A stretch of 5,643 bases of DNA from an uncultured Syntrophobacteraceae bacterium (GTDB taxonomy: Bacteria; Desulfobacterota; Syntrophobacteria; Syntrophobacterales; Syntrophobacteraceae). Where the stretch lies: the NCBI GenBank assembly GCA_937889795.1, contig CALBZH010000830.1, positions 1 to 5,643 of the forward strand, in the 5' to 3' direction. The translations under genes and the position numbers were made by a program. How positions within the stretch are numbered: position 1 is the stretch's first letter; each line of letters begins with the position of its first letter. The notes under the pieces are model-generated. The model did no database searches, had not been told where the DNA came from, and worked only from the letters and a program-made list of their open reading frames with translations. Shown here piece by piece: positions 1 through 4,654 of the stretch.

Positions 1-1704
1 AATCGAGCGAAAGTGATGGACTTCGGCATCGCCAAGCTCCCCTCTCTTTCCATGACCGTGACGGGAATGGTCCTTGGAACTCCCTTCTACATGTCGCCCG
101 AGCAGATCTCGGGTCAGAAGGTGGACATTCGCTCGGACATCTTTTCGACCGGGGCCGTCCTCTACGAGCTTCTCACGGGCCAGAAGCCTTTTCCGGGCGA
201 TTCCACCGCGACACTCACCTACAAGATCCTGCAGATGAACCCGGCTCCTCCCACGACCATCAACGCCAAGATCTCGCCGACCATGTCGGATATCACGCTT
301 CGCGCCCTGGCCAAGGATCCCAACGAGCGATTCCAGACCCCCACCGAGATGCTGAATGCCCTTCGCAGGCACCAGGAAAAGCTATCGGCGCAAGGCAGCG
401 CAACCATCGTCGGCTCCCCGCAAGACGGGTACGACCCAACGGTCCTGGCTGACAGGCCAAAGCCCGACGTCCCCCCTGCCCCGTCGGTTGAGGCCAAGCC
501 ACTACAGGAGCCTTCCTTGCCGTCGGAACCTTCCGCGAGCCCGCATGTTGAGTCAGCGAAGGGGCCTGCGAGACAATCGAGAGCGAGTGACGAGAGGGTG
601 CGCGGAGGTGAGTCCGACCGGGCGGCAAAAGGATCCGCGGAAGAGATGCCCCCGGAGAGAGTGGCCCAGGGAGCGAGGAATGAAGCCAAGTCGGCCCCCG
701 GCTCTCGAGCCGTGGGCGTGGCGGCGCTCCTGCTGCTTGTGCTGGCTGCCGCCTTTATTGTCTATGTCAGCGTGCGGGCTCCTGAGCAGCCCCCTGCCCC
801 CACCGTCACCACCAAGCCGCCGGCCTCCCCGCCCGGGCCTCAGACAGTCCAGTCTCCGACGGTTTCGACTCCCTCGGCTCCCGCTCCCGTCCCAGAAGCT
901 CCCAAGTCCCTGGACTCCCTTCTCCTCGAGGCCGGAAGGAGCTTCGTGAGTAATCCCGCCACAGCCCAGAAGCTCCTGGAGGAAGCGCTGACGATCAGCC
1001 CCGATCATTTCGAGAGCCTTATGATGCTCGCCCGACTCTCGAGCTTCCAGAAAGACTATGCAGGAGCCATCCAGCACTATGAAGCGGCGCTCCGCGTCAA
1101 CAGTCAGGCAACCGAGGCCTATTTCGAGCTTGGCTGCCTCCAGGTGGCGCAGGCCGATTATGCCGCCGCGGTACGAAGCCTCGAGGCCTGTCTGGCCCTC
1201 CAGCCTCGAAACCGGGATGATGTCCTGACCAACCTCGGATTCGCGTACGCGATGTTGAACAATCCCGAAAAAGCCGGTCGGATCTATCAAGAGGCCCTCG
1301 TATTCAACCCGAAAAACGAACGGGCGCGCGCGCTCATGGCGAGCCTGCCCCAGCCAATGCCTCAGCCCAAGACGCTGGTGCAGCCGCCGGCACCGGACAC
1401 GACCAAGTCCGCTCCGCCCAGGATCGAGGGGAAGTATACCGTTGAGGGAGCCAATCCCAACGGCTCCAGGTATCATGGCGTCGCGACCATCGCACGCAAG
1501 GAAAACCGTTACACCATGACCTGGACGATTGGAAACCAGCCCTTTTCAGGGAGTGGATCGCTCAGGGGCGACACCTTGACGATCACTTGGAAGGGTCCCA
1601 CGGGGGAAGTCGGTATCGTCACCTATGCCGTTACGCCGGCTGGTGTCTTGAAGGGGGTATGGGCCAACGGCAAGGGGTCGGAAACCCTCACCCCCCTCAG
1701 GTGA
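1..1704 (+). CDS. Transmembrane Ser/Thr protein kinase with TPR repeats (5' end outside window)
   Basis: This is the C-terminal 567 residues of a PknB/Hanks-type kinase; the frame is open to base 1, so the start, glycine loop, catalytic lysine and HRD motif lie upstream. Residue numbers are counted from base 1. The visible kinase part has the Mg-binding DFG (7-9), an activation loop rich in Ser/Thr, the P+1 loop GTPFYMSPE (26-34) and the RSDIFSTG motif of the F helix; the fold ends near residue 125. A Pro/Ser/charged linker leads to one hydrophobic membrane span (about 237-258), then a second Pro-rich linker. Three or four TPR-like helical pairs follow (about 305-450), and a beta-rich terminal domain (about 475-565) with VEGANPNGSRYHG, TWTIGNQPFSGSG and GVLKGVWANG. 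The expected topology is kinase inside, TPRs and terminal domain outside. It probably phosphorylates Ser/Thr in response to an extracytoplasmic or protein-binding signal; the substrate is unknown. The GTG at 13 lies inside the catalytic domain and is not a start. Confidence 0.93.
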   Translation, partial: NRAKVMDFGIAKLPSLSMTVTGMVLGTPFYMSPEQISGQKVDIRSDIFSTGAVLYELLTGQKPFPGDSTATLTYKILQMNPAPPTTINAKISPTMSDITLRALAKDPNERFQTPTEMLNALRRHQEKLSAQGSATIVGSPQDGYDPTVLADRPKPDVPPAPSVEAKPLQEPSLPSEPSASPHVESAKGPARQSRASDERVRGGESDRAAKGSAEEMPPERVAQGARNEAKSAPGSRAVGVAALLLLVLAAAFIVYVSVRAPEQPPAPTVTTKPPASPPGPQTVQSPTVSTPSAPAPVPEAPKSLDSLLLEAGRSFVSNPATAQKLLEEALTISPDHFESLMMLARLSSFQKDYAGAIQHYEAALRVNSQATEAYFELGCLQVAQADYAAAVRSLEACLALQPRNRDDVLTNLGFAYAMLNNPEKAGRIYQEALVFNPKNERARALMASLPQPMPQPKTLVQPPAPDTTKSAPPRIEGKYTVEGANPNGSRYHGVATIARKENRYTMTWTIGNQPFSGSGSLRGDTLTITWKGPTGEVGIVTYAVTPAGVLKGVWANGKGSETLTPLR

Positions 1705-1853
1705 TGCAGTGCGACTCACGACCGTTGGTGATGGCCCTTAGCCAAGGTGTCTGGTGTCGGGTGTCAGCGAGAGAGGCCAGAAGCCCGTTCGACTGAAACC
1801 TGAACGCTGAAACCTGAAACCAACGGTCTCGAATTGCACGCCAGGTGATGCAG
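1698..1853. repeat. MITE-like intergenic repeat element with direct and inverted repeats
   Basis: A perfect 12-bp direct repeat, CAGGTGATGCAG, occurs at 1698-1709 and 1842-1853. Inside it are inverted arms, ACCGTTGGT (1721-1729) and ACCAACGGT (1819-1827). Extended outward these match at 16 of 20 positions (1710-1729 against 1819-1838). Further in are three tandem GGTGTCN heptamers (1746-1766) and four CTGAAAC-type heptamers (1793-1820, one variant CTGAACG). The two heptamer blocks are roughly complementary, so the whole unit can fold into one long imperfect hairpin. The left direct repeat contains the kinase stop codon, and the right one ends 2 bp from the stop codon of the convergent Fe-S gene. 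This looks like a small non-autonomous insertion with a target duplication, or a REP-like palindromic unit. Either way it probably also separates the two convergent transcripts. No ORF in it looks real. Confidence 0.6.
1793..1820. repeat. Four tandem heptamers of CTGAAAC type
   Basis: The units are CTGAAAC, CTGAACG, CTGAAAC and CTGAAAC, back to back. On the minus strand they read GTTTCAG. This resembles the GTGTCAG-like heptamers at 1747-1766 (6 of 7 positions for the best pair), so the two blocks can pair as hairpin arms. They are part of the 1698-1853 element. Confidence 0.75.
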
Positions 1854-1855
1854 CC

Positions 1856-2947
1856 TCAAGACCTCGTGGAGCGTTCTTTCAACGCACTCACAAGCTCTTT
1901 CACGTTCTTTGGAGGCACAGGGAAATCGGGCTTGGCTTCCATCGCGATAGCCTCCTCCGGGCATCCCGTGGCGCAAACGCCGCAACCGAAACAGCGGTCG
2001 ACATCGAGCAGGGGAGCCTTCCCCTCCTCCAGATGCAGAGCCTCTGGGGGACACCGGTCCACGCAGGTTCCGCACGCCAGGCAGCGCGCCGCATCAAAAG
2101 TTGGCTGAAAGCCGGAGTTGAAGACCCATCCGGGCCTGGGCTGTTTGAGGACCTGGGAAACGACCTCACAGTGCCAGCGATCGCAGTTGCACATGAAATC
2201 GATCTCGTCGGTCGTGTTGCGGCTCATGTGGATGAGGCCAGCTTCTTCGCACCGATTCAGGATCTCCAGAGCCTCCTGCTTGCCAACCCGCCTTCCCCCC
2301 AGCCGCTCGACCAGATTGTCCGCGATGCCGCCAAACCACATGCAGACGGAAAGCGGCATCCCATGAAGGCTCTCACCCCGCAGCTTTGCCGCGTGACGAC
2401 AATAGCAGGTGCCCACGGCAACGGAATCGTACTTCTCGATGTACGTGACAACCTGGTCGTAGGTGTGAACGACGTTGCCCGCCTTGATGGTTCTGGCAAC
2501 GGGGATGACCCGGGTCAATGGGACCGTGATCTTCTCGACCCCCCGGGCCGCCTCGTAAGCCGTCTTGTAGGCGTGGATCAGGTGCGCCAGCTTCCGGTCT
2601 CGCTCGGTTTCACGGCCGGAGATGAAGGTGTATTCAAAAATGCCGGGCATGAAAGGGAGCCCCTGGTACAACCGTTGGCCCGTCGACGAAAAGACGCCGC
2701 ACAATCCCCGGTTGGCCATCCTTTCGAGAGTATCGACCACCGCGTCTTCGGCTCGCCCCAGTTTTTCAGCGATTTCACGGGCCGGGGTGGGCTTCCGGCT
2801 CATCGCATTATTGACCGCAGCCTCCTCGGGCGTAAAAAGCGCTTCCACCAGGGCGAAAAACTCCGGAATATCCATCCCGGCAAAAGGCCCGCCGCGACTT
2901 TTCATCACGCTGAGGAGCTCCGTGTAGACTGCCTGTGTCATGATCAT
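1856..2947 (-). CDS. Winged-helix, 2x[4Fe-4S] ferredoxin-domain protein
   Basis: The protein has 363 residues. Residues about 38-98 look like a winged helix-turn-helix (TPAREIAEKLGRAEDAVVDTL, then a wing and GLPFMPGIFEYTF). The C-terminus is a bacterial-type ferredoxin domain with two clusters: C289, C292, C295, C299-Pro and C319, C322, C325, C329-Pro. Between them lie six more cysteines in tight patterns: C181-x-C183-R-H, C202, and C253-x-C255-x4-C260. It is probably an electron carrier or redox-responsive protein acting in the cytoplasm, since no signal peptide or membrane span is visible. Its partner is unknown. It follows the crotonase gene by 25 bp on the same strand, so the two are probably co-transcribed. 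Two starts compete: the first ATG (2945-2947) lies 5 nt after AAGGA, the second (2939-2941) 7 nt after an overlapping AAGGA, so the protein may be 361 aa. I recognise the family as conserved Fe-S proteins of anaerobes but know no assigned reaction. Confidence 0.92.
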   Translation of the reverse strand: MIMTQAVYTELLSVMKSRGGPFAGMDIPEFFALVEALFTPEEAAVNNAMSRKPTPAREIAEKLGRAEDAVVDTLERMANRGLCGVFSSTGQRLYQGLPFMPGIFEYTFISGRETERDRKLAHLIHAYKTAYEAARGVEKITVPLTRVIPVARTIKAGNVVHTYDQVVTYIEKYDSVAVGTCYCRHAAKLRGESLHGMPLSVCMWFGGIADNLVERLGGRRVGKQEALEILNRCEEAGLIHMSRNTTDEIDFMCNCDRWHCEVVSQVLKQPRPGWVFNSGFQPTFDAARCLACGTCVDRCPPEALHLEEGKAPLLDVDRCFGCGVCATGCPEEAIAMEAKPDFPVPPKNVKELVSALKERSTRS

Positions 2948-2972
2948 TTCCTTCCTTCAAGAGTGGTCCGGG

Positions 2973-3758
2973 TCATTGAGGAGTGAATACAGGCTTTCGT
3001 TTTTCACAGAAGGCCCGGAGTCCTTCCAAGCCTTCGGGGTGGGCAGCGCAGGTGGAGAGGCCCAACCGCTCCCGTTCCAGGTGCGTTTCAAAGGAGCTGT
3101 CGAAGGAGTCCGTGAGGAGGCGCTTGGCCCATCCGAAGGAATTGAGCGAGCCCGCTGCCAGGCCCTTGGCCATGCGAACGGCTGCTTCCAGAGCCTGCCC
3201 GTCCTCGACCACTTCGGTCGCCAACCCCCACGCCAGGGCCTGCTCGGAGCCAATGGGCCGATCGAACGCCATGATTTCCATGGCGCGAGCAAGACCGACC
3301 AGCCTCGGCAGCATGAACGATCCCCCTCCGTCGACGCAAAGACCGTTGGACGTATAAGCTTGCCGCATCGTGGCTGACTTGGCCACCACCCTGAAATCAC
3401 AGGCCAAAGCCAGGGAGAATCCTCCCCCGGCGGCGACGCCGTTCACCGCGGCAATGACGGGCTTCGCCATGCGGCGGATATCGAGAATCGCAAGGTGAAA
3501 TTGCGCGGCCAGCACGCGGAACGCGACGGACGCTCCCCCCGGATAGGCAACCGCCCACCGAAGATCCCCGCCGGCGCAGAACGCTTTCCCTTCTCCCGAA
3601 ATGACGAGCGCTCGAACGCTCTGATCCGCTCCCAGGCGCACCACATGAGCGGCAAACGATTCGAGAAGCTCGTCATTGAAGGCGTTGTAGGCCTGCGGCC
3701 TGTTGAGGGATACGGTGGCAATCCCGTCCACTTCCCTGACGATCAGACTCTCTGTCAT
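2973..3758 (-). CDS. Enoyl-CoA hydratase/isomerase (crotonase) family protein, probably isomerase type
   Basis: The protein has 261 residues, the normal crotonase length. The ATG at 3756-3758 is chosen because AGGAAGGA lies 6 nt upstream; an in-frame ATG 18 codons earlier (3812) has no comparable ribosome site and adds residues the family lacks. Family marks are the N-terminal VSLNRPQAYNAF, the oxyanion-hole loop FCAGGDL (60-66) and NGVAAGGGFSLALACD (106-121). Acyl-CoA thioesters are the expected substrates. By alignment from memory with rat mitochondrial hydratase, catalytic Glu144 is Ser115 here and Glu164 is Tyr135, so water addition is unlikely. Asp143 in VDGGGSFMLPRLVG sits where PaaG-type isomerases and 4-chlorobenzoyl-CoA dehalogenase carry an acting Asp. 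A double-bond or ring-type isomerase is the best guess; the substrate is unknown. The gene lies between marR (109 bp upstream) and the Fe-S gene (25 bp downstream), which suggests regulated acid or aromatic acyl-CoA catabolism. Confidence 0.93.
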   Translation of the reverse strand: MTESLIVREVDGIATVSLNRPQAYNAFNDELLESFAAHVVRLGADQSVRALVISGEGKAFCAGGDLRWAVAYPGGASVAFRVLAAQFHLAILDIRRMAKPVIAAVNGVAAGGGFSLALACDFRVVAKSATMRQAYTSNGLCVDGGGSFMLPRLVGLARAMEIMAFDRPIGSEQALAWGLATEVVEDGQALEAAVRMAKGLAAGSLNSFGWAKRLLTDSFDSSFETHLERERLGLSTCAAHPEGLEGLRAFCEKRKPVFTPQ

Positions 3759-3827
3759 GGGCAATCCTTCCTGCAGTGAGACAAGCCCGAGGGACTTCGA
3801 CGCCGTCCCCACCCCATTCCTCGCACC

Positions 3828-3833
3828 ATTGTA
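3828..3833 (-). promoter_or_regulatory. Possible -10 box of the crotonase/Fe-S operon
   Basis: The minus strand reads TACAAT, 5 of 6 matches to the sigma-70 -10 consensus, about 70 bp before the crotonase start. No good -35 box lies 16-18 bp upstream, so the promoter would be weak or need an activator, or the genes may be read through from marR. The putative operator copy at 3836-3849 falls within the spacer. Confidence 0.4.
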
Positions 3834-3835
3834 AC

Positions 3836-3849
3836 TTGCATGCGAGCTA
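3836..3849. promoter_or_regulatory. Putative MarR operator, copy 2 (crotonase promoter)
   Basis: The plus strand reads TTGCATGCGAGCTA, 12 of 14 identical to the sequence in the marR promoter at 4343-4356. Here it sits in an imperfect palindrome (TA-a-CTTGCATGCGAG-c-TA, 3832-3849) just upstream of a possible -10 box, where bound protein would block RNA polymerase. The assignment to this MarR protein is inferred from position and repetition only. Confidence 0.45.
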
Positions 3850-3867
3850 TAAAAGCCACGAACGAGC

Positions 3868-4293
3868 TCAGCTCGCCCGGTTCAGAAGTCTTTTGAGAAG
3901 CCCCCGAAACATGAGCTCCTCCTCCCGGCTCATGCCAACGAGAAACTGCTGGTTCGCCTCCTCCATGGCCCCCTTCAGCGTGTCGCCGACCGCCCTGCCC
4001 GTTTCGGTCAGACCGATCATGATCGCCCGACGATCCTCCGGATTCGACCGCCGCTCAATCATGCCGGTCGCCTCGAGCCGATCCAGGATCCCCGTGAGTG
4101 TCGCGCTATCCAAAATCGTGCGCTCCCCCAATTGCTTCGAGGTGATCATGTCTTCTTCGGACAGGAACGTGAGGATCATGGCCTGAACCCCCGTCACTCC
4201 CAAAGATGCCACCTTCTGCCCCCAAAACCGGGATCCGGCCTGACTGCACTTGGCCAGGAGAAAGAAAATACAGTCACTCACATGCACCGACAT
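3868..4293 (-). CDS. MarR-family transcriptional regulator
   Basis: The protein has 141 residues, typical for MarR. The winged helix-turn-helix spans about 30-100: helices through GVTGVQAMILTFLSEEDMITSKQLGE, recognition helix DSATLTGILDRLEATGMIERR (62-82), and the wing NPEDRRAIMIGLTETG (84-99) with the family's D-R-R motif. Flanking N- and C-terminal helices would form the dimer interface. The ATG at 4293 is the first possible start because an in-frame TGA directly precedes it; GGAG lies 3 nt upstream. Members usually repress nearby genes and release DNA on binding a small ligand, often an aromatic acid or a CoA thioester. The obvious target is the crotonase/Fe-S pair downstream on the same strand, and its own promoter. 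Cysteines 8 and 16 in the first helix leave redox sensing possible but unproven. Confidence 0.93.
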   Translation of the reverse strand: MSVHVSDCIFFLLAKCSQAGSRFWGQKVASLGVTGVQAMILTFLSEEDMITSKQLGERTILDSATLTGILDRLEATGMIERRSNPEDRRAIMIGLTETGRAVGDTLKGAMEEANQQFLVGMSREEELMFRGLLKRLLNRAS

Positions 4294-4342
4294 TCACTCC
4301 ATCCCAAACCCATTGCTCCTAAGCATCATGCGCAAAAGCAAA

Positions 4343-4356
4343 TTGCACGCTAGCTA
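4343..4356. promoter_or_regulatory. Putative MarR operator, copy 1 (marR promoter)
   Basis: The plus strand reads TTGCACGCTAGCTA, matching 3836-3849 at 12 of 14 positions. It abuts the -10 box of the predicted marR promoter and covers its expected start point, the usual arrangement for autorepression. A nearby short palindrome, GCAAATTGC (4338-4346), overlaps it. Confidence 0.45.
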
Positions 4357-4385
4357 CTTGTACCCGAGCTTCCACGATCCGTCAA
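4357..4385 (-). promoter_or_regulatory. Predicted sigma-70 promoter of marR
   Basis: On the minus strand TTGACG (4380-4385, 5 of 6 to consensus) and TACAAG (4357-4362, 4 of 6) are separated by exactly 17 bp. Transcription would start near 4350, about 55 bases before the marR start codon. The promoter is divergent to the riboswitch promoter, the two -35 boxes being 30 bp apart. Confidence 0.55.
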
Positions 4386-4415
4386 GCGGTGATTCATCTT
4401 CAGATCCAGTTTTGG

Positions 4416-4444
4416 TTGACAGGATCAAAGAAGCAGGCGATGAT
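4416..4444 (+). promoter_or_regulatory. Predicted sigma-70 promoter of the riboswitch/exchanger transcript
   Basis: A perfect TTGACA -35 box (4416-4421) is followed after 17 bp by GATGAT (4439-4444, 4 of 6 to the -10 consensus). Transcription would begin near 4451, immediately before the aptamer's first stem, which is the spacing expected for a leader RNA. Confidence 0.6.
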
Positions 4445-4450
4445 TCCGAC

Positions 4451-4548
4451 CAATCAAAAGGGAGTAGCTAGCTGAGGCAAAGTCACCAATCCGGCGGTCC
4501 CCGCCTGGCTTTGCCGTTGGCCAACGAGCCAATTAGCGAGACTTTTGG
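4451..4548 (+). ncRNA. yybP-ykoY family manganese riboswitch aptamer
   Basis: The sequence and fold match what I remember of this Mn2+-sensing family. P1 is CAAAAG (4455-4460) with CUUUUG (4542-4547). The signature GGAGUAGC (4461-4468) faces GCGAGA (4536-4541). Above that loop GCUAG (4467-4471) pairs with UUAGC (4533-4537). A 7-bp stem GGCAAAG (4476-4482) with CUUUGCC (4509-4515) carries the second conserved loop (UCACCAAUCC on one side, UGG on the other), capped by GGCGG/CCGCC (4493-4497/4501-4505). A small hairpin CGUU-GGCC-AACG (4515-4526) completes the junction. In known members Mn2+ bridges the two conserved loops and stabilises P1. Here the 3' side of P1 is also the 5' arm of a terminator, so Mn2+ should turn the downstream exchanger gene on. 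Confidence 0.9.
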
Positions 4549-4583
4549 CGTGAGCAGTCATGCTGAAGGTCTCGCTTTTTTTT
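4536..4583 (+). terminator. Riboswitch-controlled intrinsic terminator (expression platform)
   Basis: Bases 4536-4553 pair without interruption with 4558-4575: 18 bp, four of them G-U wobbles, closed by a GCAG tetraloop. Eight Ts follow (4576-4583). The 5' arm begins with GCGAGACUUU, the same bases that close the aptamer, so aptamer and terminator exclude each other. Confidence 0.92.
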
Positions 4584-4654
4584 GTGTGCAGCCCGATGGA
4601 ACGAGACCTGACGCGCTTTGGATTCGAGCCCAACCATTGCATCAAGGAGAGAAC

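Noticed and set aside
553..1476. Long minus-strand ORF (307 aa) inside the kinase gene
   Set aside because: It lies antisense to well-supported kinase linker, TPR and terminal-domain codons, is rich in Arg/Gly, and shows no recognisable domain.
1587..1796. Small ORF (69 aa) running from the kinase end into the repeat element
   Set aside because: It overlaps kinase codons in another frame, has no ribosome site and ends in the heptamer region.
2033..2986. Plus-strand ORF (317 aa) opposite the Fe-S gene
   Set aside because: The opposite frame encodes intact double-cluster ferredoxin motifs; this one has no domain, and its start has no convincing ribosome site.
3759..3812. Longer crotonase N-terminus from the ATG at 3812
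   Set aside because: No ribosome site precedes it, while AGGAAGGA stands 6 nt before the ATG at 3758, and crotonases normally begin close to that point.
3868..4293. OhrR-type peroxide sensor, because Cys8 lies near the position of the OhrR reactive cysteine
   Set aside because: The first helix does not align without gaps, Cys8 falls one or two positions off, and no ohr gene is adjacent; the acyl-CoA neighbours favour a small-ligand MarR.
4349..4472. 10-bp inverted match AGTAGCTAGC between the marR promoter and the aptamer
   Set aside because: The copy at 4463-4472 is largely the conserved riboswitch GGAGUAGC segment, so the match is most simply chance.
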